The notes under the pieces are model-generated. The model was not told the origin of the DNA. It saw only the letters and a list, made by a program, of their open reading frames with translations, and searched no databases. From Bordetella parapertussis (GTDB lineage Bacteria; Acidobacteriota; Terriglobia; Bryobacterales; Bryobacteraceae): DNA of 64,000 nucleotides. Made by a program: the position numbers and the translations under genes. Shown piece by piece: positions 1 through 9,021 of this stretch (position 1 is its first letter; each line of letters starts with the position of its first letter). The DNA lies in NCBI GenBank assembly GCA_943328975.2, contig CALQCC020000017.1, positions 22,838-86,837 of the forward strand, given 5' to 3'.

Positions 1-84
1 ACCCCCTACATATAGCGGTGTCAAGGAAAAATACCCAAGTGGTGGTATGTCCAGTATTATCTTAGGGATCGATCAATCATGACA

Positions 85-125
85 TTGCCACTAGACAATG
101 TCTGTTTTGTGGTATACTTTTTTCA
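85..125 (+). promoter_or_regulatory. Probable cysD promoter with dyad AGACA-N-TGTCT
   Basis: A -10-like hexamer TATACT lies at 113-118, only seven bases before the GTG start at 126. No Shine-Dalgarno sequence is visible, so a leaderless transcript is likely. Upstream, TTGCCA (85-90) is too far away (22 bp), while TAGACA (92-97) would give a short 15-bp spacer. TAGACA overlaps the perfect dyad AGACA-A-TGTCT (94-104), nested inside CCAC/GTGG arms. An operator overlapping the promoter is inferred; no regulator is identified. Confidence 0.45.
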
Positions 126-1028
126 GTGAGCAAGCTCAGTCACTTACAGACCTTAGAAGCGGAAAGCATCCAGATCTTCCGCGAAGTCGCTGCAGAATTT
201 CAGCGCCCGGTCATGCTGTATTCGATCGGCAAAGACTCCTCCGTCATGATTCGCTTGGCGCAGAAGGCTTTCTACCCAGGACCCATCCCCTTCCCGCTGC
301 TGCACGTCGACACCAGCTACAAGTTTAAGGAGATGATCGAATTCCGCGACCGCTTCTGCAAAGAAATCGGCGTGAACCTGATCGTCCACCAGAATAAGAG
401 CGCCCTGGATGCCGGAGCAAACCCCTTCCGCTTGGGCACAGAGCGCTGCTGCGGCCTTCTGAAGACCCAGGCCCTACTTGAGGGCCTCCGCGCCGGTAAC
501 TACGACGCAGCGTTCGGCGGAGCCCGCCGCGACGAAGAAAAATCCCGCGCCAAGGAACGAATTTACTCCTTCCGCGACTCCCTCGGCCAGTGGGACCCGA
601 AAAATCAGCGCCCCGAGCTGTGGAACATCTTCAACAGCCGCGTAGAACCCGGCGAAAGCATCCGCGTCTTCCCGCTCTCTAATTGGACCGAGATGGACGT
701 GTGGCAATACATCCACGCCGAAAATATCCCCATCAGTGAACTCTATTTCGCCAAAGAACGCGAAATGATCGTCCGCGGCACCCAACTCATCATGCCGGAA
801 CAGTCGTTCGTGAAACCCGGCCCCACCGACAAGGTGCAAATGGTGAAATGCCGCATGCGCAGCCTGGGCTGCTCCCCCTGCACCGGCGCCATCGCGTCGG
901 ACGCCGACACGCTCCCCAAAATCATCGCCGAACTAGTAGCCGTCAAGAACAGCGAACGCGAAAACCGCGTAATCGACCACGACCGCGAAGGCTCGATGGA
1001 ATTGAAGAAGCGCGAAGGGTATTTCTAG
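126..1028 (+). CDS. cysD: Sulfate adenylyltransferase small subunit
   Basis: This is the ATP-sulfurylase catalytic subunit, which forms adenosine 5'-phosphosulfate from sulfate and ATP in assimilatory sulfate activation. The 300-residue protein matches CysD end to end: the PP-loop SIGKDSS lies at residues 33-39, [11 protein letters not shown] at 131-141, and the C-terminus ends [12 protein letters not shown]. The GTG start gives the expected N-terminus, and no SD precedes it. CysD normally works with the GTPase CysN, usually encoded directly downstream; here the next gene is an unrelated membrane protein, so cysN must lie elsewhere or upstream of the window. Identity is firm; the absence of cysN is only shown for this window. 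Confidence 0.95.
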   Translation: MSKLSHLQTLEAESIQIFREVAAEFQRPVMLYSIGKDSSVMIRLAQKAFYPGPIPFPLLHVDTSYKFKEMIEFRDRFCKEIGVNLIVHQNKSALDAGANPFRLGTERCCGLLKTQALLEGLRAGNYDAAFGGARRDEEKSRAKERIYSFRDSLGQWDPKNQRPELWNIFNSRVEPGESIRVFPLSNWTEMDVWQYIHAENIPISELYFAKEREMIVRGTQLIMPEQSFVKPGPTDKVQMVKCRMRSLGCSPCTGAIASDADTLPKIIAELVAVKNSERENRVIDHDREGSMELKKREGYF

Positions 1029-1092
1029 CCCCAAAGTGGGGCACGCGCTCGTTCGTGCCGCGCCTGCCCGCCAGAGGTTTACCGGAGGCGGG
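1028..1092. repeat. Three consecutive hairpins after cysD
   Basis: Three short inverted repeats follow the cysD stop: GCCCC/GGGGC (1028-1042), GGCACG/CGTGCC (1040-1059) and CCCGCC/GGCGGG (1067-1092). The first two overlap and are mutually exclusive. No T-tract follows, so this is not a classic intrinsic terminator. It may stabilise or end the cysD mRNA. Confidence 0.4.
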
Positions 1093-1191
1093 AGACGAAG
1101 ATCTACACCTTTCCGCTAGTCCAGTACGATAAGCTTGGGTGCCGGATGATAAGCTTCCCCTCAAGGAAGCCCCCTCGGCGCGTCAGAACCA

Positions 1192-1665
1192 GTGAAATAT
1201 CCCCTAAAGCGGCTTGCAATCAAGCTGTCGCTCGCGACGGGCGCGTTTTGCGCTGCCCTACACGTCGCGACCTTCGTCACGATGATCCCACTCGGCTGGG
1301 TCATTTTGCCATTCGCCCTACTCTTCAGTTCGGCGCTCCTCGGGCACACGACTAGCTCAGAGCAACGGTTGAAACGTCCACGGGGAAATCTCCGCCTATT
1401 GAGTCACGGCCTGCTGGCGTATGCCTTCATGACATTCATCTACGTCTACACCACCACCGACGGCGCATCCAGCGTCAGCATCGTCGAGGGGCAATACGTT
1501 TCCATGTACAAGGGGAGAATCCTCAAAGCGATTACGGTATACGACTACCAAATGTTTCCCAACCTTTGGACCCGCGTACTAAGCGCGTGGATGGCCGCAA
1601 TGGCGGTCATGGCGGTGCTCTGGATCAAAGAGAGGGAATCAAACTCCGGCACATCGAGTAATTGA
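1192..1665 (+). CDS. Hypothetical inner-membrane protein
   Basis: A 157-residue protein I do not recognise. It has hydrophobic stretches at about residues 15-48 (long enough for two helices), 72-87 and 128-143, suggesting four membrane segments, with a hydrophilic loop at about 88-125. The N-terminus is basic (KYPLKRLAIK). It lies 163 bp after cysD on the same strand, with hairpins between, so co-transcription is uncertain. No catalytic motif is seen. Confidence 0.6.
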   Translation: MKYPLKRLAIKLSLATGAFCAALHVATFVTMIPLGWVILPFALLFSSALLGHTTSSEQRLKRPRGNLRLLSHGLLAYAFMTFIYVYTTTDGASSVSIVEGQYVSMYKGRILKAITVYDYQMFPNLWTRVLSAWMAAMAVMAVLWIKERESNSGTSSN

Positions 1666-1751
1666 CCTGAACCTTGCGATTATTGTGCCTTTGAGTGCAT
1701 TTTCTTCTTTCCTTCCAAATACACCCCGCAACGCCCGCAGCCGCAGTGTCT

Positions 1752-2519
1752 CTACTTCCCCACCATGTGCGTGGAGTCTTTCTCGTTCTCCGTGCACCAA
1801 TATTCCATGATCTCGGTGCCCGGACGCACTCGGTAAATGTATGCCGTCGTCCAAGGCTGCGTGTAGGCCTTCGGATCCTCAATCGTCACCGTGAACCGCA
1901 TCGTGTCTTTGTTCAGCCGGCGATAGTGCTCCACCAGATGCAGCTGCTCGCTATGCGGATGCCCCGCCGAATCCAGCCACGATTGTTCATCACTGAAGCC
2001 CGTTACGTCGATCACCAACTCAGGACCTTCGTAGTGTCCGATCGAATCGCCCATCCACGTCCAAGCGTCTTTGTTGTGTTTACGGCCATCCAGCGGCACG
2101 ATTCGGAAGGTATGCAGCCCGCCTTCGTAAAGGAAGATTACTTCGTCGTCGTTCTGAACGATCTTCATCGGATACGGGACGCCCTGCGCGCGCGGCAGAC
2201 CGCTCGGCTTGCACTGCATGTTCGGATCGTTCTTCTGCAGGTTCCCCGTGCGCTCCTCCCACAGCTTGCGCCCCCACTCGGTGAACGGGACCTCGACTGT
2301 CTTCTCCGCATAGCGCCCATCCGCCATGTCCACGATCCACGCGACATTCCAGATCCCGCGCAAATCCGGCACGCCGTCCTTCAGCCAAATCGTCGGCTCT
2401 TCGACAATCGGCGCGGCAGCTTTCCCCTTGCCTTTAGCCTTGGCTTTATCCTGCCCCGACACTTCATTCGGAAACACACCTACCAGCAATGCTCCGAGCA
2501 CCGCCGTGACCACAACCAA
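1752..2519 (-). CDS. Secreted acidobacterial protein of unknown function (family copy A)
   Basis: A 255-residue exported protein, one of four related proteins in this window (others at 54582, 55423 and 62865). Shared order: hydrophobic leader, a KAKAKGKGK linker (about residues 25-33), P-D-L-R-G-I-W near 51-57, a Cys-containing stretch ending GLPR, a W-M-G-D-S segment, and a histidine-rich tail around GHPHSEQLHLVEHYRR. No catalytic site can be assigned. The start is uncertain: TTG at 2519 is the first usable codon, and an ATG just upstream is out of frame. It is common in acidobacterial genomes in my recollection; function unknown. Confidence 0.7.
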   Translation of the reverse strand: MVVVTAVLGALLVGVFPNEVSGQDKAKAKGKGKAAAPIVEEPTIWLKDGVPDLRGIWNVAWIVDMADGRYAEKTVEVPFTEWGRKLWEERTGNLQKNDPNMQCKPSGLPRAQGVPYPMKIVQNDDEVIFLYEGGLHTFRIVPLDGRKHNKDAWTWMGDSIGHYEGPELVIDVTGFSDEQSWLDSAGHPHSEQLHLVEHYRRLNKDTMRFTVTIEDPKAYTQPWTTAYIYRVRPGTEIMEYWCTENEKDSTHMVGK

Positions 2520-2568
2520 CCATCCTCTTCGCGTGACTCTCCTCTTTCCTAGGTCAATCCTGTCAATT

Positions 2569-3612
2569 CTATGCCAACCCTGACCCCATCGTCCCGACGT
2601 ATACGGCGTACAACGACTGACTCGCTGTCATAAACAACCGATTCCTCTTCACTCCCCCGAAACACAAATTCGCACACTGTTCGGGCAGCCGGATCATCCC
2701 GATCAAGGCACCATCCGGAGCCACCACCTGCACCCCCGGCCGAGCCCCGCACCACACGTTGCCATCCACATCGCAGCGAATCCCATCCGCCGCCGCGTTG
2801 CCACCGCCAGGAATGGCTAGCTTCACAAACTGCTTCCGATTCCGGATCGACCGCCCATCCACATCGAACACCAACGTCTCGCCCGACCCCGTATCCGCCA
2901 CATACAGCTTCTTCTGATCCGGCGAAAACGCCAGCCCGTTCGGCTGGTTCACTTCGTCCGTCACCTTCGTCAGCGCGCCCGACTGCGCATCTACACGATA
3001 CACCGCCTGCTTCGATTCCGGCGTCGCCCGATTGCCCTCGTAGTCGCCGTTGATCCCGTACGTCGGGTCCGTAAACCAAATGCTTCCGTCCCCCGGATGC
3101 ACCACGACATCGTTCGGCGAGTTCAACCGCTTGCCTTCGAACTTATCCGCGAGCGTCGTAACCGACCCGTTCGCCTCATACCGAGCCACTCTGCGCCCGC
3201 CATGCTCACACGATAATTGACGGCCCTCCCCGTCAAAAGTGTTACCGTTGCTGTTCCCCGATGGATTGCGGAACACCGTCACGCGGTTGTCATCGGCGAT
3301 CCAGCGGTATTGCAAGTTGTTCGGAATATCGCTCCACACCATGTAACGGCCCACGCCATTCCACGCCGGGCCCTCGGCCCACATCGACCCGACATGCAGC
3401 CGCTGCATCGGAGTGTTGAACACAACATACTTACCGAACCGCCGGTCCACCGTGATGATGTCCGGATCGGGATACATCATCGGCGAATTGCCGCTCCAAT
3501 CCCGAGCCGTCGCGTTCGGTGAGATCGCTTGCTGCCCCATCACGGGTAGCGCCGCAGCCGTCCCCAAAGCAGCCGTCAAGAACGAGCGCCGATCGCAGTA
3601 GGATTTCAACAT
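2569..3612 (-). CDS. SMP-30/gluconolactonase-like protein with Tat signal
   Basis: A 347-residue six-bladed beta-propeller of the SMP-30/gluconolactonase/LRE family, probably a periplasmic lactonase-type hydrolase. The start is placed at the ATG at 3612, giving MLKSYCDRRSFLTAALG, a twin-arginine signal. Family signatures include MWAEGPAW, LNSPNDVVVHPGDGSIWFTD, VNQPNGLAFSPDQKKLYVAD and ADGIRCDVDGNVWCG. An in-frame codon seven residues upstream would add a poor leader. The -10-like TACACT lies eight bases before the ATG. It is divergent from the NTF2-like gene. The substrate cannot be told from sequence. Confidence 0.85.
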   Translation of the reverse strand: MLKSYCDRRSFLTAALGTAAALPVMGQQAISPNATARDWSGNSPMMYPDPDIITVDRRFGKYVVFNTPMQRLHVGSMWAEGPAWNGVGRYMVWSDIPNNLQYRWIADDNRVTVFRNPSGNSNGNTFDGEGRQLSCEHGGRRVARYEANGSVTTLADKFEGKRLNSPNDVVVHPGDGSIWFTDPTYGINGDYEGNRATPESKQAVYRVDAQSGALTKVTDEVNQPNGLAFSPDQKKLYVADTGSGETLVFDVDGRSIRNRKQFVKLAIPGGGNAAADGIRCDVDGNVWCGARPGVQVVAPDGALIGMIRLPEQCANLCFGGVKRNRLFMTASQSLYAVYVGTMGSGLA

Positions 3613-3681
3613 AAGAAGATAGTGTACCCCCATCGCATCTCGAACCCCACCGTCCCTCTGACTGCGGTATCCTGTTCAACC
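3613..3681. promoter_or_regulatory. Divergent promoter region, two leaderless-type -10 boxes
   Basis: The 69-bp gap carries one -10-like hexamer for each side. On the minus strand TACACT is eight bases before the ATG at 3612; on the plus strand TATCCT (3668-3673) is eight bases before the ATG at 3682. Neither gene has a Shine-Dalgarno sequence. The -35 regions are weak. Confidence 0.45.
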
Positions 3682-4305
3682 ATGGGAAGCGAAGAACAAC
3701 TCCGACACGACAAAACCGACATCCGCGAGATTATCGAGAACTGGATCGTCTTCCGCGACTCCGCGCTATGGGACAAGTTCAAAACCGTATGGCATGACGA
3801 CGGCTACATGATGGCCACGTGGTTCCAAGGCCCTGCTACCGACTTCATCCAGGTAAGCCGCGATGGCTTCGAACGCGGTGTCAGCATCATGCACTTCCTC
3901 GGCGGCTCCAATCTGGAAATCGTAGGCAACCGCGCCATCGCGATGACTAAGATGACCATCTCCCAACGAGCCCCCGTGCACGACGTGGTGGTTGACGTCC
4001 TATGCTCGGGTCGCTTCTACGACTTCTTCGAGAAGCGCAACGGCAAGTGGGCCATCGTCCTGCGCCGCCTCTTCTATGAGAAGGACCGCATGGACCCGGT
4101 CGATCCCAGCCAGCAAGTGAAGCTTGAGCCGGAACTGCTCAACAGCTTCCCCATCGGCTATCGCCACCTCGCCTACCTGCAAACCAAGCAGGGCTTCACG
4201 TTGAAGAAGGACATGCCTGGCTTGCGCGGACCCGAAGCGACTGCGCTGTATGCCCACGGAGCCGACTGGCTTGCGGGTAAACCCATCGACGGCATGAAGG
4301 GGTAG
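3682..4305 (+). CDS. NTF2-like/SnoaL-like family protein
   Basis: A 207-residue cytoplasmic protein with an NTF2/SnoaL-like fold in roughly the first 140 residues: a helical start (DKTDIREIIENWIVFRDS), the WHDDGYMMATWFQGP segment, and a strand-rich half ending in GRFYDFFEKRNGKWAIVLRR. The C-terminal 65 residues extend beyond the fold. Such proteins may be small-molecule isomerases, hydratases or ring-hydroxylation subunits; no specific function can be named. The ATG at 3682 is preferred over an upstream in-frame start because it sits at the right distance from TATCCT and begins the homologous part. Confidence 0.7.
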   Translation: MGSEEQLRHDKTDIREIIENWIVFRDSALWDKFKTVWHDDGYMMATWFQGPATDFIQVSRDGFERGVSIMHFLGGSNLEIVGNRAIAMTKMTISQRAPVHDVVVDVLCSGRFYDFFEKRNGKWAIVLRRLFYEKDRMDPVDPSQQVKLEPELLNSFPIGYRHLAYLQTKQGFTLKKDMPGLRGPEATALYAHGADWLAGKPIDGMKG

Positions 4306-5217
4306 TTATTTGCGCCGCCGAAGCGCACCGATACCGAGCAACCCAGCGCCAATCAGGAACGCGCTTCCCGGCTCTGGGGCCTCCGCGAACGCTGAGGTGA
4401 TCGTACTGACGTTGGCTGCGCCACCGGCGTGAGACAGGCCATACAGATCTTCAACCGTTCGCAGCACGTTGTAGTGAGTGATGGCTTCGCTGTAAGTGCC
4501 GGGCACGATGTTTGCGCCGTAAAAGATGGTCGCGATGTGGTTGGCTTCCGAACCGTCATCCTCGTCGAAGGTCACAATCAAGAGGCTATTGTGACTGAGC
4601 GCCCAAGTTGCGTATGCGCCGATGTTGGTGGAAAGCCACGCGTCACCGGTGGCGATGGTGCCGTTGTGCATATCGTTCCCCTGGTTGGGAACCACAAAGG
4701 ACACCGTCGACAGCGTGGTGAAATCCGAAGGGAAATCGGTAAACGGATGATTGCTGGCCTGCGGAACGTTGCTGAAATTGATCCACGGGTTATGCTTGCG
4801 CCAGTAACCGTCAGCACCGCCAGCGTTATCTCCGGTGAAGCTGGATGAAGGCAGGCTTTCCGAATAACCGTCGAACGTATACCCGGCCCCGATCAATTCA
4901 GAGCCCAGGTTCGGCGTAGAGAAGGTGCCCGACGGCGTTGTATTTGTCGTGACGCCTTGGTTCGATCCGGAGAAGAACTCCAGGTAGTTCGGCTGGCTGG
5001 GGTGAGTGATCCCGTAGGAGTTCGTGAACAGCGCTCCACCGGTGGCCAACGCGTTGATGTAAGGGGCCGACCCATTGCCGATGATCTGCGAATAACCTTT
5101 ATTCTCTTCCATCACGATCACGACATGATCATAGGAGAAGAGCGAGGTCGCCGTTAGCACGCCGGGCGCGAGCAGAAGACTGGCAAACAACACAGAGCGG
5201 ACGATGAAGTTATGCAT
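4306..5217 (-). CDS. Secreted phosphoesterase-family protein with PEP-CTERM tail
   Basis: A 303-residue exported protein of the phosphoesterase/acid phosphatase family (phospholipase C/AcpA type). After a signal peptide (residues 1-22) come the metal-site block FSYDHVVIVMEENKGYSQ, YGITHPSQPNYLEFFSG, and later VVPNQGNDMHNGT and LLIVTFDEDDG, the usual ligand-bearing motifs. The C-terminus is PEPGSAFLIGAGLLG plus ALRRRK: a Pro-Glu-Pro signal, hydrophobic helix and basic tail, i.e. a PEP-CTERM sorting signal processed by an exosortase. It is convergent with the NTF2-like gene, the two abutting. The exosortase genes are not in the window. Confidence 0.85.
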   Translation of the reverse strand: MHNFIVRSVLFASLLLAPGVLTATSLFSYDHVVIVMEENKGYSQIIGNGSAPYINALATGGALFTNSYGITHPSQPNYLEFFSGSNQGVTTNTTPSGTFSTPNLGSELIGAGYTFDGYSESLPSSSFTGDNAGGADGYWRKHNPWINFSNVPQASNHPFTDFPSDFTTLSTVSFVVPNQGNDMHNGTIATGDAWLSTNIGAYATWALSHNSLLIVTFDEDDGSEANHIATIFYGANIVPGTYSEAITHYNVLRTVEDLYGLSHAGGAANVSTITSAFAEAPEPGSAFLIGAGLLGIGALRRRK

Positions 5218-5228
5218 GGAACCGGGAT

Positions 5229-5300
5229 CGATTCTCCATCATCGCCAGTGGGCGTGGGTATCCCTATCAGGAAGGGATCCTAGTAGGGAGGGTAGAATCG
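5229..5300. repeat. Nested inverted repeats between phosphatase and GH57 genes
   Basis: CGATTCT (5229-5235) pairs with AGAATCG (5294-5300), enclosing a second hairpin ATCCCT/AGGGAT (5260-5278). The region is upstream of the phosphatase start and downstream of the GH57 stop, both minus strand. No T-tract is present; either a cis-regulatory structure or a weak terminator. Confidence 0.35.
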
Positions 5301-5314
5301 ACCTAGCGTCGAAC

Positions 5315-7252
5315 CTACGTTACGTCGATCCAACCTTCATGCGGCAGCGTCACGGGAGCGAGCCCGTTGCGTTGTGCCGATATGCGGAAGCGCGGGCCTG
5401 CGACTGCGGCTTCGAGTTCCACGATGCGACCGGTGGAAGCGTGCGTCTCACTCGCGCCCAGCTCGAATTCGATAGTGAACTGCGCGTCTGCCGCGGCACC
5501 GTCTAGCCTAACGAACAAGCGGCCTTCGCGGAAACCATAGAACATTTCGCGCGCAGGGGGAGTGCCGCCGTGCATCGCGCCGGAACGCGGATCGGGACGG
5601 AAGCGGCCAGCGCCCATCCATTCGAAAGCGGAGGTAACTTCGCCATCCAGCGTCACATCGAGCGCATTGGTGGGACGCTCATGCACGTCGCCTTCTTGCG
5701 GCTGGTGATGAAGAATGGGATGCTCCAGTTCGGAGGGAACTTCGAGACTCAACGCACGATACACGTTGGCTAAGTGATCGCGATAGATCTGGTCGAATTC
5801 GGCTCGGTTGTCTGAGCCATGCTCCGGCCCATACCACCAGCACCAATCGCTGCCTTCGGCGATGAGGATTTCTTCAAACGCCAGCAGGCGCGCGGCTTCG
5901 GGAACGTTGGCCGAGTGCGCATCATATGCGCGGCGGGCAGCGAGCAAGTACGTCCAGGCCTTATTGTCTTCCTCCGCGCCGATCCAGATATTGAAGTTCG
6001 CGTTGATCCAAGAACCTGGGAACACGTGTCCGAGCGGGCGCGCTTCAAACTTCGCGAGCGCTTCGGAGACGGTGACAGCCTCCAGGTCCGGGGAATCGGC
6101 GATGCGCTTGTACAGCTCGCGCAGGAACGGGCGCCCTTGCGCGTAATACCACTCCCAAGCGTTTTCGCCGTCGAGCACGATGGGCACCAGTCCCTGGGTG
6201 CCGTTCGCGTTCTGCCGGATGCGATCCAGAAAATGGTCCGCAGCTTGGGAGGCATCCATACGCGAATACTCGAAGCCAATCAAATCGCTTAAGTAGTGAT
6301 CGCGAAACAGCAGCTTCATCTCGCGCTGCTCGCGTTGCCACACGTAGGCTTGATATGTGACATCGCAGCCGGCATCGCGTCCCAGCGTGCGCGCTAACAC
6401 CCCATTGTCACTCGCGGCCCAGCGGAAGCCGCAGTCTACGGCCAGCGCGAGCACTTCATCCGAGACGGAACCTTCGGATGGCCATAACCCGACCGGGTCC
6501 ACGCCGAGGGTGCGTCGCATATAGGCGCGCGATCGCTCGAGCTGTACACGCGCATCTTGCGGATAGCTGAAGCGCTCCGGCAGCGTCATGCCGGGGCTCG
6601 AAACGCCACCCATATCCGAATCGCACAACAACGGCAGGATCGGATGGTAGAACGGCGTGGTGGAAATTTCAATTTGCTTGCGCGCAGCGTAGTCGCGATA
6701 AACGGGGAGCACGTCGACCAACGATTCGCGCTGCTTGCGCGTCAACAGCTCCTGGTCGGCTAGCGTGAAGTCGCGTCCTCTGCGAACTAGATCCTGAAGC
6801 GATTCATCGGATGCAACCTGATCTTCATCGAACCACACAAGCTGGCTCAGCACCTGCAAATCACGCAGTTCGCGCGACGAAAAGGTTTCGAAGCGGCGTT
6901 CATATAGTTCGCCGTAACGCGGGTGCCGGTAGATCATGCGATCCAGGTTGGCTTGGAAGAAGTAGCGCATCACGAACGCGCGTTGCGCTTCGCTCAAGTC
7001 TTCCGCTGGGATCACGGCACAATCGAAAAATGGATCGGAGGCCTTGCCTGTCGCGTAATCTTCGATCTGCGCCAGCATTGAGGGCACCAGGTTAAACGTC
7101 TGATGGACGCTGGGGAACGGATCGAGCACGCGGACCATGCCGGCGTAATCTTTCAGTGCATGTAAGCGCGTCCAGGGGAGCTTATAGTGGCCCGTCCACA
7201 AATCTTTGTAGAACGGCTGATGCATGTGCCAAAGAAAACAGAGTGTCGTCAT
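5315..7252 (-). CDS. Glycoside hydrolase family 57 protein
   Basis: A 645-residue retaining alpha-glycosidase of family GH57 (alpha-amylase or 4-alpha-glucanotransferase type), probably acting on glycogen- or starch-like glucans. The N-terminal barrel begins with the family motif HMHQPF (residues 9-14). The nucleophile region WPSEGSVSDE (257-266, Glu260) and the acid/base region LDGENAWEWYY (360-370, Asp361) are intact. There is no signal peptide, so it is cytoplasmic. The start ATG overlaps the stop of the upstream propeller gene (ATGA), indicating translational coupling as last gene of the operon. The exact substrate is not determinable. Confidence 0.9.
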   Translation of the reverse strand: MTTLCFLWHMHQPFYKDLWTGHYKLPWTRLHALKDYAGMVRVLDPFPSVHQTFNLVPSMLAQIEDYATGKASDPFFDCAVIPAEDLSEAQRAFVMRYFFQANLDRMIYRHPRYGELYERRFETFSSRELRDLQVLSQLVWFDEDQVASDESLQDLVRRGRDFTLADQELLTRKQRESLVDVLPVYRDYAARKQIEISTTPFYHPILPLLCDSDMGGVSSPGMTLPERFSYPQDARVQLERSRAYMRRTLGVDPVGLWPSEGSVSDEVLALAVDCGFRWAASDNGVLARTLGRDAGCDVTYQAYVWQREQREMKLLFRDHYLSDLIGFEYSRMDASQAADHFLDRIRQNANGTQGLVPIVLDGENAWEWYYAQGRPFLRELYKRIADSPDLEAVTVSEALAKFEARPLGHVFPGSWINANFNIWIGAEEDNKAWTYLLAARRAYDAHSANVPEAARLLAFEEILIAEGSDWCWWYGPEHGSDNRAEFDQIYRDHLANVYRALSLEVPSELEHPILHHQPQEGDVHERPTNALDVTLDGEVTSAFEWMGAGRFRPDPRSGAMHGGTPPAREMFYGFREGRLFVRLDGAAADAQFTIEFELGASETHASTGRIVELEAAVAGPRFRISAQRNGLAPVTLPHEGWIDVT

Positions 7253-9021
7253 TGCGCCTCAAGGGTTCGTGAAAATACGTCAGTCAGGGGGCGCGACGAG
7301 GCGTCGAAGATCGTCATGGGTCGGAGTTTCAGAATGAGTTCCATGGTCCGCAGAACGGAGGAATCGTTGTAGAACATGCCGGAAGTCGGGGCTGGGCGGC
7401 GTGAGTAAGGCGAGATCACCAACACAGGGGCTGTTTCGCCAACCACGAAGGCAGCCGTCTTATTCCACATAGGGCTCTTAGAGAGCGTATCGACAATTTG
7501 CCCAAGTCTTCGATCCGCGTCTGCGCCGGCAAGGTGAATCACGGTGAAGCGAGGCAGCGTAGCGGGAAGCTCTTCCGGCATCGCGGGACCGAACTCGCCT
7601 ACTGTTAGGCCGGCCTGACGTGCGTTGGTAATTAGTGTTCCGGCGGGCGGTTGGTTTGCTGGATCCGTGGCTGTGAATGTCTTCCCGCGCAGACGTTGTT
7701 CGAAATCGGAGGGCGTGCCAGAGAGAGACGACTGCACGCCTTCGGGTCCAGGGGCGTTGGGGTAGAAGTGTTGGACAACGCTAAACTCTTTGGCGAGTTT
7801 TTCGAAGTTTGCTCCGCGTGTATTCGTCGTTATGTAGATTACGTTGTCGACCGGTGGAGCGGGCGGAGGAGCCTCCGTGGGATCGTAGGCAACCAGGTCC
7901 ACGGCTTGGTCGGTCAACGTGGAGAGGGTCGCATCGGTGACTGGCGGAATGAGCGAGAGCGTATCGCTGTGCGCATTGGTGAAGGCGAGGCGTCCGTCAT
8001 TCAGAAGACGAGCCGAGGTGGGATAGGCACCGACTGGAATGAATCCCGCGAGTCGGCTACGGGCTTCGGAGATGTCCGCGACGGCGATCGCGTTGACGTT
8101 TGAACAGACGACGAAGAGCTTGGTTTGATCCTTGGAAAGAGCCAACGCGCTGGGCGTCATGCCGGCTGGTTGCCCCGGCGAGAAGCCGATATTCAACACG
8201 TCGACTTGCTTCATCAAGTCACTGCGATCGAGTCCGATCACGAAGACATTGTTCGTGTTCGCCGCTGCGACGAAGAGGCGCACTAGCGGGGCACCTTCGG
8301 CATCGGGCAACTTGCGATCGCTCAAGACCATCCCTGTGGGATGCGGGGCGACGCGGATGCGTCCGATCTCTTCGCCGGTGTTGGTGCGGTATTGATAGAC
8401 ACTGGCGTCGGCCCAACTGGACACAAAGTAAGTACGGCCGTCAGGATGGAAGAGAATCTGATACGGGCGGCGACCGCTCTTGTAGCGCTCGATCACGCGT
8501 CCGGATTGCGGATTGAAGACGAGGATCTCATCGTGGAAAAGATCGGCGGCATAGATGAGGCGGCCGGCGGGTGGAATCGCGAGGTCGCCGATGAAACCGC
8601 CGGCGGCAATGCCGGGCATCTCCTTCGACAACACGAGCGTGCCTTCGGCCGAGAAAGTGAACTCGAATACGGAGTTACGGGGTCCGCCGCCGGTGTAGAC
8701 GTTGCGACCGTCCGCAGAGAACGTAATGCCTTGCCACGCGTCGGCCACGGGAGTGTTGGAGAGCAGAGCCATCGTATCCGTGCGGAGGACGCTGATGGAT
8801 GCGGGCTTTCCAGAATTCAGGACGAGTAAGTACTTGCCATCGGCGGAGAGCGCGGAGGACATGGGGAATGCGCCGACCTTCACCTGCGTCCCGGCGGGCT
8901 TGATACGCCAGCCTGTGGAAAGTAGTTCGCTGCCATCGGTCAGCATGCCGGGCTGCAGCGCGGGTGGCGTTTGCGAACACAAGATCCCCGCCGTGAGCGC
9001 AATCAAGAAGAAGCGTTTCAT
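7249..9021 (-). CDS. Secreted YncE-like beta-propeller protein
   Basis: A 590-residue exported protein. A signal peptide (MKRFFLIALTAGILCSQTPP) is followed by repeats of the type FSADGRNVYTGGG, FHPDGRTYFVSSW and LSKDQTKLFVVCSN, typical of YncE/40-residue beta-propellers. The C-terminal third (from about residue 390) resembles the phosphoesterase half found behind such propellers, but is shortened and lacks the usual dense metal-ligand motifs; SPYSRRPAPTSGMFYNDSSVLRTMELIL matches its end. The ATG at 9021 was chosen because it starts the signal peptide and overlaps the nadE stop (ATGA); a longer in-frame opening lies inside nadE. Enzymatic activity is doubtful. Confidence 0.75.
   Translation of the reverse strand: MKRFFLIALTAGILCSQTPPALQPGMLTDGSELLSTGWRIKPAGTQVKVGAFPMSSALSADGKYLLVLNSGKPASISVLRTDTMALLSNTPVADAWQGITFSADGRNVYTGGGPRNSVFEFTFSAEGTLVLSKEMPGIAAGGFIGDLAIPPAGRLIYAADLFHDEILVFNPQSGRVIERYKSGRRPYQILFHPDGRTYFVSSWADASVYQYRTNTGEEIGRIRVAPHPTGMVLSDRKLPDAEGAPLVRLFVAAANTNNVFVIGLDRSDLMKQVDVLNIGFSPGQPAGMTPSALALSKDQTKLFVVCSNVNAIAVADISEARSRLAGFIPVGAYPTSARLLNDGRLAFTNAHSDTLSLIPPVTDATLSTLTDQAVDLVAYDPTEAPPPAPPVDNVIYITTNTRGANFEKLAKEFSVVQHFYPNAPGPEGVQSSLSGTPSDFEQRLRGKTFTATDPANQPPAGTLITNARQAGLTVGEFGPAMPEELPATLPRFTVIHLAGADADRRLGQIVDTLSKSPMWNKTAAFVVGETAPVLVISPYSRRPAPTSGMFYNDSSVLRTMELILKLRPMTIFDASSRPLTDVFSRTLEAQ

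Noticed and set aside
1028..1092. Hairpins after cysD as an intrinsic terminator
   Set aside because: None is followed by a T-tract on either strand.
1695..2552. A 285-codon frame antisense to secreted copy A
   Set aside because: Copy A has a signal peptide and three relatives in the window; the antisense frame has neither.
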